64,000 nucleotides of DNA from Clostridia bacterium (GCA_017620615.1 JAGAUW010000011.1:43259-107258), one strand, 5' to 3'. Positions 29,650 through 39,611 are shown, numbered from the stretch's first letter. The notes: generated from the letters alone by a model not told the origin. Numbers and translations: made by a program.

Positions 29650-31929
29650 ATGAGAGTTTTAATGGCAACAATGCAGCTTGATATCGGCGGTGCGGAAACG
29701 CACATTGTTGAGCTGTCAAAAGAACTTGCACGCCGTGGTGTCGAGGTTTTTGTGGCATCAAACGGCGGTGCTTATGTCCACGAGCTTGAAGAAGCAGGAA
29801 TAACCCATTTTGACGTTGCACTTCACAATAAAAAACTACGTTCTGTGCTCAGTGCATACAAGCGTCTTGAACGAATTATTCTGGACTATAAAATTGACGT
29901 GGTCCACGCCCACGCGAGAATTCCGGGGTTTCTTTGCGGACTTCTTCAAAAGAAATATGGTTTTCGCTTTGTTACCACTGCCCACTGGGTGTTTAATACA
30001 AGATTTCCTTTTAATCTTTTGAGCAATTGGGGAGACCGTTCCCTTGCAGTAAGCGACGACATAAAAAACTACCTCATCGAAAATTACGGAAGTCACGCCG
30101 ACAATATCAGGGTTACCATCAACGGCGTTGATATGGAAAAATTTTCAGAGGATACCGACTTTTCCGATGTAGCAAAGGAATTCAAATTCGGCAAAGATAA
30201 AACACGTATTGTTTACGTAAGCCGAATGGACACAGACCGCAGCTTTGCGGCACACAAGCTTATCGAGGCTGTTCCCGAGCTTTTAAAAGAATTACCTAAT
30301 CTTGAAGTGGTGATTGTGGGCGGTGGAAACGACCTTGACAAAATCTGCGAAGAGGCAGATGCCACCAACAAAGCTCTCGGCCAAAGGGTAATCATAACCA
30401 CAGGCGGCCGCACAGATATAAACAAGTTCGCAGCATCTGCTGATGTCTTTGTGGGTGTAAGCCGCGCCGCACTCGAGGCGATGGCAGCGAAAAAGCCCGC
30501 TATTATTGCAGGAAACGAGGGCTATATAGGCATTTTTGATGAAGATAAACTTGCAGTTGCCATTGACACAAACTTCTGTTGCCGCGGCTGTGAAATGACC
30601 ACCACCGAGGCTCTTTGCCGTGACATCAAAAAGATTCTTTCTCCCCAAAACAAAGACTACAAAGAACACCTGGGCGAATATTCACAGAAAACCATCAAGA
30701 ACTATTACTCGGTGAAAACCATGGCAGACGATGCCCTCAGGATGTATATTTCAATTATAAAGGACTCAAAAATAAACGAGGTTGACCCACTGGAATTTCA
30801 GGATATCGGGAAATATCTTCCCCACGGAAACAGCAAACGCTCTATTGACGTTTTGATTTCGGGATATTACGGATTTCATAACAGCGGTGACGATTCCATT
30901 TTGTCATCAATTATAAAGGGTCTCAAATCAAGCTGTCCCACCATAAAAATCGTGGTGCTGTCCAAAAACCCCGGCGAAACCTCAAGACTCTATGGAGTGG
31001 AGAGCATTGACAGATTCAGCTTTGGCAAGATTTTTAAAGCACTTTTTAAGACAAAGCTTCTTATCAGCGGCGGCGGAAGTCTTATCCAGGACGTCACCAG
31101 TTCAAAGTCACTTTATTACTATCTTTCGATTATGCACCTTGCGAAGCTTTGCGGTTCAAAGGTTATGATATATGCCAACGGCATCGGTCCCATAACAAAA
31201 AAGAGAAATCTTTGCCTCGTGAAAAATGCGGTGAGAAAAGCGGATATGATTACACTCAGAGACAAGGCATCACGCAAGGAGCTTGAAAAAATTCTGGGTG
31301 ATGAAACCCCTGCCTTTGTAACTGCCGACCCTGTATTTGCACTGGAAAACGCAGAAGAAGCCCTCGCAAAATCCGCCCTTGAAAAGAGCGGCATAACGCG
31401 CGAAAATGAGTTTTTTGCAGTCGCCGTGCGCGAATGGAAAGAGAACGACAAACAATTTGAAGAAAAAATCGCAGAGTTTTGTCGGAGGACAAGCGAAAAA
31501 CATGGGCTCAAAGCGCTGATAATCCCTATGCAAAAGGGTATTGACAAAAAAATCAGCGAAAAAATATCCGCCCTTTGCGGTGAAAATTGCAGTCTTTTGG
31601 AGGAAGGTCTTTCTCCTCAAATCATCCTGACAATCACAAGTCGGGCAAAATTTGTAGTGGGTATGCGACTTCACACCCTTATCTATGCTGTGAAAAACAA
31701 CGTTCCCCTTATTGCCCTTGATTATGATCCAAAAGTAAGCGCTGTTATGGAGCCTCTTGATATGATGTTCTCACAAAAGGTTGAAAACATCGACTCCCGC
31801 GAATTATGTAACTTTGCGGATGAAATCCTGAAAAACCGAGATGCTCTTTCTGAAAAAATAAAGGAAAAAAGTGAGCAATACAGCATCCTGGCTGACAAAA
31901 ATATTGAAATGACAATGGAACTCCTTTAA
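29650..31929 (+). CDS. csaB: Fusion of GT4-type glycosyltransferase and CsaB polysaccharide pyruvyltransferase
   Basis: A 759-residue two-domain protein. Residues about 1-375 are a GT-B glycosyltransferase: GGAETHIVELSKELA near the start, VSRMD at the central hinge, and EAMAAKKPAI with the nucleotide-sugar Glu. Residues about 393-755 match CsaB, which adds a pyruvyl ketal to wall polysaccharide (ISGYYGFHNSGDDSIL, ISGGGSLIQD, GMRLHTLIYA). CsaB proteins are commonly about 350-400 residues; the fusion puts sugar transfer and pyruvylation in one chain. Pyruvylated polymer is the ligand for S-layer homology domains, and an SLH protein lies at 59794. It is 21 bases after the LCP gene and ends at a strong terminator. 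Confidence 0.9.
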   Translation: MRVLMATMQLDIGGAETHIVELSKELARRGVEVFVASNGGAYVHELEEAGITHFDVALHNKKLRSVLSAYKRLERIILDYKIDVVHAHARIPGFLCGLLQKKYGFRFVTTAHWVFNTRFPFNLLSNWGDRSLAVSDDIKNYLIENYGSHADNIRVTINGVDMEKFSEDTDFSDVAKEFKFGKDKTRIVYVSRMDTDRSFAAHKLIEAVPELLKELPNLEVVIVGGGNDLDKICEEADATNKALGQRVIITTGGRTDINKFAASADVFVGVSRAALEAMAAKKPAIIAGNEGYIGIFDEDKLAVAIDTNFCCRGCEMTTTEALCRDIKKILSPQNKDYKEHLGEYSQKTIKNYYSVKTMADDALRMYISIIKDSKINEVDPLEFQDIGKYLPHGNSKRSIDVLISGYYGFHNSGDDSILSSIIKGLKSSCPTIKIVVLSKNPGETSRLYGVESIDRFSFGKIFKALFKTKLLISGGGSLIQDVTSSKSLYYYLSIMHLAKLCGSKVMIYANGIGPITKKRNLCLVKNAVRKADMITLRDKASRKELEKILGDETPAFVTADPVFALENAEEALAKSALEKSGITRENEFFAVAVREWKENDKQFEEKIAEFCRRTSEKHGLKALIIPMQKGIDKKISEKISALCGENCSLLEEGLSPQIILTITSRAKFVVGMRLHTLIYAVKNNVPLIALDYDPKVSAVMEPLDMMFSQKVENIDSRELCNFADEILKNRDALSEKIKEKSEQYSILADKNIEMTMELL

Positions 31930-31950
31930 AATTCTTTAAAACAAAATAAA

Positions 31951-31998
31951 AAAACGATACACCTTCGCCCCGAAAGACGGATATGTATCGTTTTTTTT
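31951..31998 (+). terminator. Terminator shared by csaB fusion and spoVG
   Basis: Stem AAAACGATACA/TGTATCGTTTT with a 22-base loop and eight T on the plus strand, seven A upstream for the minus strand. Confidence 0.8.
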
Positions 31999-32025
31999 GT
32001 GAGAAAATCTTAAATCGTTAAAACC

Positions 32026-32301
32026 TTATTCTTCAACGCTGAATTCAGAAAGAGATTCTTCGTATTTTGCGAGAATCATATCCTGAAGAAGTTCTCTCAT
32101 CTCGGCATTGATAGGATGTGCAATATCCTTAAATTCGCCGTCTGGAGTTTTGCGACTGGGCATAGCGATGAAGAGCTTCTCCTGACCCTCGATTACTTTG
32201 ATGTCATGAACTACAAATGCGTCATCGAAAGTGACAGAAACAACTGCTTTCATTCTGCCTTCCGCATTGATTTTTCTGACTTTAATGTCAGTGATTTGCA
32301 T
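32026..32301 (-). CDS. spoVG: Septation/sporulation regulator SpoVG
   Basis: A 91-residue nucleic-acid-binding protein involved in sporulation, division and gene regulation. The N-terminus [11 protein letters not shown] and the segment [21 protein letters not shown] are diagnostic. AAAGGTGGG precedes the ATG. It is alone on the minus strand, divergent from murC. I see no clear sigma-H promoter in the AT-rich 130-base upstream gap. Confidence 0.96.
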   Translation of the reverse strand: MQITDIKVRKINAEGRMKAVVSVTFDDAFVVHDIKVIEGQEKLFIAMPSRKTPDGEFKDIAHPINAEMRELLQDMILAKYEESLSEFSVEE

Positions 32302-32461
32302 AAAAATGCACCCACCTTTGTAAAAAGTTTATATGATTTTAATTATTTTTTGAATAAAAAATTTCAAGAATAATATAATACTTATATTGATAAATTCCCA
32401 TTTTTGTGTTAAAATATTGAAACAAGATAAAATAATTCCAAATTCTAAGGAGATGAGCCCT

Positions 32462-33841
32462 TTGAAAAACTTCCAGTTCCTGGACCTCCCAAAAAATTCA
32501 CACATACATATGGTTGGTATAGGCGGCATAAGCATGAGTGCCCTTGCCTATATGCTGAAACATTTCGGATACAGCGTATCAGGCTCTGACCGAACAGAAA
32601 CCAGTGCCACACAGAAGCTGGCTTGTGAAGGGTTTAACATTTATATCGGACACGATGCTGACAACCTCCAGGATCCCGACCTTGTTTGCTACACAGCAGC
32701 AATTCCAAAAGACAATCCGGAACTTGTAAAAGCCCGTTCTCTCGGCATCCCGTGCTTAGAACGCGCCGAGCTTCTTGGACAGCTTATGGAAAAGTACAAA
32801 TACCCCATAGCAGTTGCCGGAACGCACGGAAAAACCACAACAACATCAATGCTGTCGCTGGTTTTCCTTGAAGCCGGGCTCGACCCCACCATTTTGGTTG
32901 GCGGTGAGCTTTCTCAAATTGGAGGAAACTACCACATAGGAAGCCAGGAACATCTGATTTTCGAGGCTTGCGAATACGTAGAAAGCTTCCTGAATTTTCA
33001 TCCGTATTTGTCAATTATCACCAACGTAGAAGAGGATCATCTCGACTATTTTAGTGACCTTAATCATATTATAACATCTTTTAAAAAATTTACAAGCCTA
33101 AATTCACCCTCAGGATGCATTATTGTTTGTTCTGACGATAAAAACACTGTCGAAGTTGTGAAAGATATACAAAAAAAAGTGGTCACTTTCGGCTTGCTTG
33201 GTAAAAATAACGATTTTTTTGCCGAAAATCCTCACATTAACGGTACTGGGCTGACCCAATTTGACGTATATGCCTATGGCGAAAAAAAGGCAACCCTTGA
33301 ACTTTTTGTTCACGGTGAACACAATATCAGAAACGCACTGGCAGCTTTTGCAGCAGCATGGGAAATGGGTGTTGATATAGGTGCCATAAAACGCGGTCTT
33401 GAAAGCTATACCGGCACAAAACGCCGATACGAAAAACTAGGCGAAGTTGATGGCATAAAGGTCATCGACGATTATGCCCACCATCCCACCGAAATTGAAA
33501 CCACCCTGAAATCGGCGAAAAACGTGTCACAAGGCAAGGTTTGGTGCATTTTCCAACCCCATACCTACTCAAGGACAAGAGCTTTCCTCAGTGAATTTGC
33601 CAAAGCTCTCGAAATTGCCGACACCACAATCGTCACCGATATTTATCCCGCAAGAGAAAGCTTTGACGGCACAATCCACAGCTGCGATATGGTTCGACTG
33701 ATGAAAAACGGCGTGTATATAAACGACTTTGGCGCAATAAAAAGATATGTGCTGAAAAACGCAAAAAAAGGCGACACCATCATTACAATGGGAGCCGGAG
33801 ATGTTTTCAAAATAGGACACCTCCTGATAAACGAAAACTAA
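32462..33841 (+). CDS. murC: UDP-N-acetylmuramate-L-alanine ligase
   Basis: Adds the first L-alanine to UDP-MurNAc in peptidoglycan synthesis. The 459-residue protein has the Rossmann start VGIGGISMSALA, the ATP loop AGTHGKTTTTSM at about residues 118-129, and the late HHPTEIETTL motif. The TTG at 32462 lies 9 bases after AAGGAG and gives the family's usual length; the ATG at 32453 touches the ribosome site and is less likely. Ends in a strong terminator. Confidence 0.95.
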   Translation: MKNFQFLDLPKNSHIHMVGIGGISMSALAYMLKHFGYSVSGSDRTETSATQKLACEGFNIYIGHDADNLQDPDLVCYTAAIPKDNPELVKARSLGIPCLERAELLGQLMEKYKYPIAVAGTHGKTTTTSMLSLVFLEAGLDPTILVGGELSQIGGNYHIGSQEHLIFEACEYVESFLNFHPYLSIITNVEEDHLDYFSDLNHIITSFKKFTSLNSPSGCIIVCSDDKNTVEVVKDIQKKVVTFGLLGKNNDFFAENPHINGTGLTQFDVYAYGEKKATLELFVHGEHNIRNALAAFAAAWEMGVDIGAIKRGLESYTGTKRRYEKLGEVDGIKVIDDYAHHPTEIETTLKSAKNVSQGKVWCIFQPHTYSRTRAFLSEFAKALEIADTTIVTDIYPARESFDGTIHSCDMVRLMKNGVYINDFGAIKRYVLKNAKKGDTIITMGAGDVFKIGHLLINEN

Positions 33842-33844
33842 GAA

Positions 33845-33875
33845 AAAAGCCATCTGCTCTTCGCAGATGGCTTTT
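33845..33875 (+). terminator. Terminator between convergent murC and ABC exporter
   Basis: 13-bp stem AAAAGCCATCTGC/GCAGATGGCTTTT around a 5-base loop; AT-rich tails on both sides. Confidence 0.85.
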
Positions 33876-33897
33876 ATTATGCGCAAATAATAAGTTC

Positions 33898-35562
33898 TCA
33901 CAGCGTCTCAGTACGGATTTTTTTGTCTTCAATATAAATATGCTTATTGCAAATTTCAAATGCCGCACGCTTGTGTGAAATAATGAGACAAGTCTTGCTT
34001 TTGAGATTTTTTATGTTTTTAAGAAGCCTTTCTTCCGTTTCCTCATCAAGCGCCGAGGTCGCCTCGTCAAGAAGAATAATGGGCGCATCTGAAAGAATAG
34101 CACGGCTCACAGCAAGTCTTTGAATCTGTCCCTCTGAAAGTCCTGCTCCCTTTTCACCCAAAAATGTATCGAGCCCATCAGGAAGCTGCCTTATAAACTC
34201 CGCGGCACAAGCAACCTCTGCCGCCCTCATAATTTCATCATCGGATGCATCGGATCGCACCATAGAGATAGCATCACGTATAGTTCCCGAAAGCAAAAGG
34301 TTGCCCTGTGGAACGTAAGAAAACAAAGGTCTTGTGCGTTTTCCAGCCACAACCCGTTCCTCGCCCAAATCGAGATATATCCTTCCCTGTGTCGGTGCAT
34401 AAACCCCAAGAAGAAGCTTTATAAGAGTGCTCTTGCCTATGCCTGAAATTCCGCCGATAACAGCAAATTCCCCTTTATCGATTGAAAGGCTGGCATCCTC
34501 AAAAACTGATGTTTTGCCATACCCAAACGAAATATTTTCAAAACAAAGTCTCTGCAATGATTCATAACTCTCGCGCGCATCAAGAACTTCACCGTTTTCT
34601 TTTTCATCAGGAAGGTTGTCAAGTTCAATAACTCTCTCTGCCGATGCAAGAATGGAATAATACTGTGGAACAACTCCCGAAAGCCCTGCAAAAGGCGCCT
34701 GAACCTGATTCACAAGCTGAATGATTGCTGTAAGCGTGCCAAAGGAAATAGTCCCCAAAAACAGTCTGTAAGCACTCCACACCAAAGCATAAAGAGAGCC
34801 TGCACTGAAAATAACGCTTAGCCCCGAGGATGAAACAAGGGTGATGTTTCTGCGCTTCATTTGCGCCCTGTAATTTTCCTCCTGAAGCACATCTCCCTTT
34901 TCGGCAATTTTATTTTCAATTCCAAAAACCTTTATCATAAGGAGACTTCCAAGGGTCTCCTGAAAGAAAGAACGTACCTTTGCCTCTGTTTCCTGAATGC
35001 GCTTATGGGTTCTTTTGAGCACCTTTCTGAATGCTCCAATAACCAAAAGCAAAATAATTCCGCCGAAAAGAAAGATAAACGCAAAACCGCGGTCAAGAAT
35101 TGTGAGAGAATAAAGTGCATAGCAAAGCCCGGCAACCAGAGCAAGTACGCTGGGAATCAAAGTCAATACGCCTTTTGAAATAACAGCTATATCGTTGTTC
35201 AGACGTGTCATCAAATCTCCTGTGTGATAGGAAGCCACCGCCGAATAGTCTTTCCCAAGAAGCTTTGAAAAGACCTTGCCGCGAAGACTGTTGTTGAGGC
35301 GGGCACCCACGTGGGCCTCAATTGATTGACCAAAAAGACGGATTCCCACCTGCATAAGAATTATGACAACAAGCTTTGCCGCCGCAAAAAGAAAACCATC
35401 AAAGTCCTTTGAAACAGCTGCATCAATAACGTGTCGTGAGGTCAGCGCAAAAATAACACCCAAAATAGTGAGCGTGCACCGAAGCACAGACAAAAGAAAT
35501 ATAGAAAAGAGCCGTGCCCTTGAGTGTCGATAAAGCCATTTTAGTGTCTGCTTGTCTTTCAT
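33898..35562 (-). CDS. ABC exporter half-transporter (membrane domain plus ATPase)
   Basis: A 554-residue ABC half-transporter with an N-terminal six-helix domain (about residues 15-300) and an ATPase domain. Walker A is GGISGIGKST, the signature reads LSEGQ, and Walker B is ILLDEATS with the catalytic Glu, followed by an ISHKRA switch. It is a lone gene with no partner, so it probably acts as a homodimer. Substrate is unknown. Start 35562 is preferred to a frame start eight codons upstream because AGGTGAT lies before it. It is convergent with murC. Confidence 0.85.
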   Translation of the reverse strand: MKDKQTLKWLYRHSRARLFSIFLLSVLRCTLTILGVIFALTSRHVIDAAVSKDFDGFLFAAAKLVVIILMQVGIRLFGQSIEAHVGARLNNSLRGKVFSKLLGKDYSAVASYHTGDLMTRLNNDIAVISKGVLTLIPSVLALVAGLCYALYSLTILDRGFAFIFLFGGIILLLVIGAFRKVLKRTHKRIQETEAKVRSFFQETLGSLLMIKVFGIENKIAEKGDVLQEENYRAQMKRRNITLVSSSGLSVIFSAGSLYALVWSAYRLFLGTISFGTLTAIIQLVNQVQAPFAGLSGVVPQYYSILASAERVIELDNLPDEKENGEVLDARESYESLQRLCFENISFGYGKTSVFEDASLSIDKGEFAVIGGISGIGKSTLIKLLLGVYAPTQGRIYLDLGEERVVAGKRTRPLFSYVPQGNLLLSGTIRDAISMVRSDASDDEIMRAAEVACAAEFIRQLPDGLDTFLGEKGAGLSEGQIQRLAVSRAILSDAPIILLDEATSALDEETEERLLKNIKNLKSKTCLIISHKRAAFEICNKHIYIEDKKIRTETL

Positions 35563-35682
35563 TTTATCACCTGCCGTATAAAGCATAAAACTATAATAAG
35601 TTTAGCACAACACCGCCCATTCGTCAAGAGAGCCTTTTCCCGCAAATACGGCCCCCAAAGAAAAACGCGGTTTAGGGGACAC

Positions 35683-35705
35683 AAAAAAAAGAGGGAACAT
35701 CCCTC
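35683..35705 (-). terminator. Terminator of gpr
   Basis: Short perfect stem GAGGGA/TCCCTC followed on the minus strand by eight T. Confidence 0.75.
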
Positions 35706-35718
35706 CTTTTCAATATCA

Positions 35719-36699
35719 TTATTTATACCTGTCTATATCCGAAAGGCTTATCCCCTCGTGAAGGGCTATGTTTATCCCGTTTGCGATTATCCTCGACATT
35801 TCTTCTGCTTGTTCATCAATATCCTTTGGGGTAACAATAAAATCCCCCACATTTTCACCAAGCACCTCTTTGAGAAGAAGAAACCTGTCTTCCTCCTCTG
35901 CGTCTTTCAGCATTTCCAAAAATCTTTGGTTTCCCTCTGCATTTTCTTTCATATTCTTTATAAGCAAATCTATGGCATCTGCCGCAATTGTTGCCGCATC
36001 AATCACCGTAGGAACACCAACTCCAATTACAGGAACTCCCATTTCCTTTTCATTTAATGACATACGGCGGTTTCCCACTCCGGCACCGGGGGTAATCCCC
36101 GTATCCGACAGCTGAATGGTTTTGTTTACTCTTTTCACCGAACGGGAACAAAGAGCGTCTATTGCGATTATCAGTGAGGGTCTTATCTTTTCGCTAAGGC
36201 CTTTTATTATCTCTCCCGTTTCAAGTCCTGTAATTCCCAAAACTCCTGGGGCTATTCCACACACGCTCTTCAGCCGCTTGTCAATTTCCTCGGGCATATA
36301 CCTGATAAGATGCCGCGTCACAAGCACATGATCAAGAGTAATGGGCCCCACTGCATCAGGGGTGATATTACGATTCCCAAGCCCCACCACCAAAACGTTT
36401 TCAAGGAAATTTCCGCTGACAAGCTTCTTGAGTTCTTTAGCACAAATTTTGCACGCCGCTTCATAAACAGTCTGCTCCATCCACCAATTTTGTGGAAGCT
36501 CTATGGTTATATACCTGCCCTTTTCCTTGTGCAGTGCTTTTTCACCGTTTTTGTCAAGAACTTCAACGGTTGTAGTCTTTATATCATGTTCAAAAAACTC
36601 TTCCTCTGCCCTGACACCTTTAATTTCAGAAAGTGTCTCTCCTGCTTCAAACAATAATTCCCTTGCCTCAAGAGCAAGGTCTGTCCTTTTATTAAACAT
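35719..36699 (-). CDS. gpr: Germination protease GPR (spore endopeptidase)
   Basis: An aspartic-type protease that degrades small acid-soluble proteins when spores germinate. The 326-residue protein starts MFNKRTDLALEARE, which contains the propeptide-cleavage region, and carries the VVGLGNRNITPDAVGP and GITPGAGVGNRR segments typical of peptidase A25. The ATG at 36699 follows GGGAAGGAAA; the longer frame upstream has no ribosome site. It shows that the organism can sporulate, or descends from one that could. It lies 147 bases downstream of a BofC-like gene on the same strand. Confidence 0.95.
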   Translation of the reverse strand: MFNKRTDLALEARELLFEAGETLSEIKGVRAEEEFFEHDIKTTTVEVLDKNGEKALHKEKGRYITIELPQNWWMEQTVYEAACKICAKELKKLVSGNFLENVLVVGLGNRNITPDAVGPITLDHVLVTRHLIRYMPEEIDKRLKSVCGIAPGVLGITGLETGEIIKGLSEKIRPSLIIAIDALCSRSVKRVNKTIQLSDTGITPGAGVGNRRMSLNEKEMGVPVIGVGVPTVIDAATIAADAIDLLIKNMKENAEGNQRFLEMLKDAEEEDRFLLLKEVLGENVGDFIVTPKDIDEQAEEMSRIIANGINIALHEGISLSDIDRYK

Positions 36700-36736
36700 T
36701 TTCCTTCCCTCTCTCCCCACCCCGGTCACATAAATC

Positions 36737-36765
36737 TTGACACAAGATAACCTTTGTGATAAAAT
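36737..36765 (+). promoter_or_regulatory. Orphan sigma-A-like promoter pointing antisense into the BofC-like gene
   Basis: -35 TTGACA (36737-36742) and extended -10 TGTGATAAAAT (-10 hexamer 36760-36765), 17-bp spacer. No plus-strand gene follows for 600 bases; a transcript would run antisense to the gene at 36847-37251. Confidence 0.45.
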
Positions 36766-36846
36766 GTGAGCAGAATGAAATCCTTTTATTTTGGGGGATT
36801 TTAACAAATTTTCGTCAGGTTTTTAACAGCAAATTTGAAAAACATT

Positions 36847-37251
36847 TTAACTTGTGAAATCCTCCAGAAATCCCGTAAGGGATGACGCGCTGTAAAGCTT
36901 TATTCCATCACTGAGCATTTCAAGATCATGCTGCGACAAGTCGTTTTTAAAGATTTTGTGGCTGTAAAGGAATTCTTCCTTTCCGTCGTGAGACACATAT
37001 ATCCCGATTTCCTCGCCGCAAAGCTTTACCAGGTAATAATCAAACTTTGCCCCATCTGTCCTTTTTTCTTCTGTGTTGGCCGAATCTTCTGTGGGAACAG
37101 TGGTCTTTGACGTCTCCACCACAGGCGCGGCAAGGGCGGAGCTTTCTTCAAGGCTAGCCTTGGTTATATTATAGGTAAGAACTCCTGTGGCAATCGACAC
37201 AACTGCCATAAGGATAAAAAGCATAAATATTTTGAACGTAGTTTTAAGCAT
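36847..37251 (-). CDS. Membrane-anchored protein with BofC C-terminal-like domain
   Basis: A 134-residue protein: membrane segment or signal anchor at about residues 8-30, a Thr/Glu-rich linker (about 35-66), then about 65 residues (YYLVKLCGEEIGIYV...DLEMLSDGIKLYSASSLTGFLEDF). These resemble the BofC C-terminal domain of Clostridia, which typically reads as an EYNGKIAVF-type strand followed by a LREGI-type helix. BofC regulates sigma-K processing in Bacillus; in Clostridia such proteins are of uncertain function. Lying beside gpr supports a sporulation link. Homology is by eye only, so the call is moderate. A plain hypothetical lipidated or anchored protein is the alternative. Confidence 0.6.
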   Translation of the reverse strand: MLKTTFKIFMLFILMAVVSIATGVLTYNITKASLEESSALAAPVVETSKTTVPTEDSANTEEKRTDGAKFDYYLVKLCGEEIGIYVSHDGKEEFLYSHKIFKNDLSQHDLEMLSDGIKLYSASSLTGFLEDFTS

Positions 37252-37389
37252 GTCTTTTGTCCAACCTTTCTTTTTGGGCTTTTTGTTAATTTTTTACACT
37301 TTTTTGTATTTTATACCCAAAGCGCAAAAACTTTTGGTCTGATATTTTATTTTACGCCTCCGTTTTGGTGGGCAAAAGGAGAGATTTTC

Positions 37390-39597
37390 TTGAAAAACAA
37401 TCCTTATTCAAAAATCTTTTTAAAGGTATTTGGCATCACAGCAGGTCTCGGCCTTGCTCTTGCTTTCCTTGTTTTTTTAGGGGCAGTGCTGGGCTTTTTC
37501 GGAAATATGCAATCCCTTGACATTGATTCAATCATTTCAAACAGCTCAAGCCAGGTTGTTTATATTGATTCATCAGGGAACGAGCGACCCCTCACCACCC
37601 TTTCTGCCGAGCAGAATCGCATATGGGTCGACTTTGACGACATTCCTCAGGATATGAAAGACGCTTTTGTCTCCATCGAGGACGAGCGTTTTTATTCACA
37701 TAGCGGCTTTGATATCAGGCGTACGTTCAAAGCATTTCTGGTATTCGTAAAAAACAAGCTTACAGGGGGCAAAACCACCTTTGGTGGAAGCACCATTACC
37801 CAGCAGCTTGTGAAAAATCTAACCCAGAAAACCGAGCGCACCGCCGCACGAAAAATTCAGGAAATTTCGAGATCGGTAAACCTCGAAAAACGTCTTTCAA
37901 AAGACAAAATTCTTGAGCTTTATCTCAATTCCATTTATCTTTCTCAGGGCTGCAACGGTGTTCAGGCGGCATCCCACAAGTTCTTTGGTAAACCCGTCAG
38001 CGAGCTTTCTTTGGCAGAGTGTGCATCAATTGCCGGCATAACACAATATCCCACACTCTATGACCCGCTGATTAACCCTGAAAACAACAAAAAAAAGCAG
38101 GAAATTGTTCTTTCAAAAATGCTGGAACTTGGCTATATAACAAAAGAAGAACACGATGAAGCAAGGGGACAGGAATTGATTTTTGCCGAATTTGACGAAA
38201 GCGCACTTGTTACCGGAACCATACATTCATACTTTGTTGACCAGATTGCCTATGACGTTTTAGAAGGTCTCCAGGAGCTCGGCTACACCGAAAGCATTGC
38301 AAAAAAAATGCTTTATTCAGGCGGTCTCAAGATTGTTTCAACCATTGACCCAAATGTCCAGAAAGCTATGGAAAAAGTCTTTGAAAACACCGATAACTTC
38401 CCGAATTCCACAGGAACAGACCCCGCCCAATCAGCTATGGTTGTCATGGACCCATATACCGGACAAGTCAAGGGCATGGTTGGAGGTGTAGGTAAAAAAT
38501 CCGGCAACCTCGTCCTCAACCGCGCAACACAGACTCTTCGTCAGCCCGGCTCGTCAATAAAGCCCATTGCGGTTTATGCACCCGCTATCGAACGCGGCAT
38601 AATAAACGCAGCAGACATTTATGACGACAAGGCAATTTCTTACGGAGGATGGACCCCCCGAAACTATGACCACAAATATAGCAGAAATGTTTCAATCCGC
38701 ACAGCTGTCCGCAAATCACTGAACACCATTCCTGTTCAGGTCCTTGATGAAATGGGAACAAATGCTTCATACAATTTCCTCACCCAAAAGCTTGGAATTT
38801 CATCACTGGTTAAAAATCGGGCAGGCAGCGACGGAAAGGTTTATTCAGACATAGGCCTTTCACAGCTGGCACTCGGCGGTCTCACCGACGGAATTTCCGT
38901 CATTGAAATGACTGCCGCATACACCCCTTTTGTAAACCGCGGGATTTTCACAAGACCTTATTGCTTCACCTCGGTTGTGGATTCAAAAGGCAACGAGCTT
39001 CTTTCAAACAAACCAAAACAAACCATCGCGCTGAGCGAACAAACCGCATATGTCATGAGCAGACTTCTTTCAGAAGTTGTGTCTTATGGAACAGGGGGCG
39101 GCGCACAGCTTGCCTCAGGTATGTATACCGCCGGAAAAACCGGTACAACCTCTGACAGCCACGACCGTTGGTTTGTGGGCTATACACCGCATTACGTGGG
39201 CGGTGTGTGGTATGGATATGACATTCCGCGTCCTATGACACATTCAGGAAATCCGTGTATAAAGGCATGGAAAATGGTTATGGACGAAATAAACAGCGGA
39301 AAGGCAAAGACCTCTCCTGCCGTTCCCAAGGGCGTAAAATCCGTCAGCTATTGCGCAGAGACAGGTCTTTTGCCAGGTGAACACTGCGGTGAAAATGTAA
39401 CAAGTTTCTGGTTTACCTCGGATAATGTCCCTAAAGAGGTTTGCAAATCAAAGCATCTCCCCGAGAGCGCAGAGGAAAACCAAAATGCTGAAACAAACGA
39501 AAATACAGAATCCCCTGAACCTGACGCAACCGACAATGGCAGCGAAGCGTCTCCCACGCCCGAAGCTGTTGAAGAGATTACCATTCCTGCCGCATAA
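37390..39597 (+). CDS. Class A penicillin-binding protein (PBP1A type)
   Basis: A bifunctional peptidoglycan glycosyltransferase and transpeptidase. The 735-residue protein has a membrane anchor (about residues 11-35) and a GT51 domain with EDERFYSHSGFD and GGSTITQQLVKNLT. The transpeptidase domain has active Ser388 in SSIK, then SLN and KTGTT. A Pro/Glu/Thr-rich tail of about 50 residues (EENQNAETNENTESPEP region) follows two cysteine-bearing linkers. The TTG at 37390 follows AAAAGGAGA. Monocistronic, with its own terminator. Exact orthology to PbpA or PonA is not asserted. Confidence 0.95.
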   Translation: MKNNPYSKIFLKVFGITAGLGLALAFLVFLGAVLGFFGNMQSLDIDSIISNSSSQVVYIDSSGNERPLTTLSAEQNRIWVDFDDIPQDMKDAFVSIEDERFYSHSGFDIRRTFKAFLVFVKNKLTGGKTTFGGSTITQQLVKNLTQKTERTAARKIQEISRSVNLEKRLSKDKILELYLNSIYLSQGCNGVQAASHKFFGKPVSELSLAECASIAGITQYPTLYDPLINPENNKKKQEIVLSKMLELGYITKEEHDEARGQELIFAEFDESALVTGTIHSYFVDQIAYDVLEGLQELGYTESIAKKMLYSGGLKIVSTIDPNVQKAMEKVFENTDNFPNSTGTDPAQSAMVVMDPYTGQVKGMVGGVGKKSGNLVLNRATQTLRQPGSSIKPIAVYAPAIERGIINAADIYDDKAISYGGWTPRNYDHKYSRNVSIRTAVRKSLNTIPVQVLDEMGTNASYNFLTQKLGISSLVKNRAGSDGKVYSDIGLSQLALGGLTDGISVIEMTAAYTPFVNRGIFTRPYCFTSVVDSKGNELLSNKPKQTIALSEQTAYVMSRLLSEVVSYGTGGGAQLASGMYTAGKTGTTSDSHDRWFVGYTPHYVGGVWYGYDIPRPMTHSGNPCIKAWKMVMDEINSGKAKTSPAVPKGVKSVSYCAETGLLPGEHCGENVTSFWFTSDNVPKEVCKSKHLPESAEENQNAETNENTESPEPDATDNGSEASPTPEAVEEITIPAA

Positions 39598-39611
39598 AGT
39601 TCCAAAAAAGC

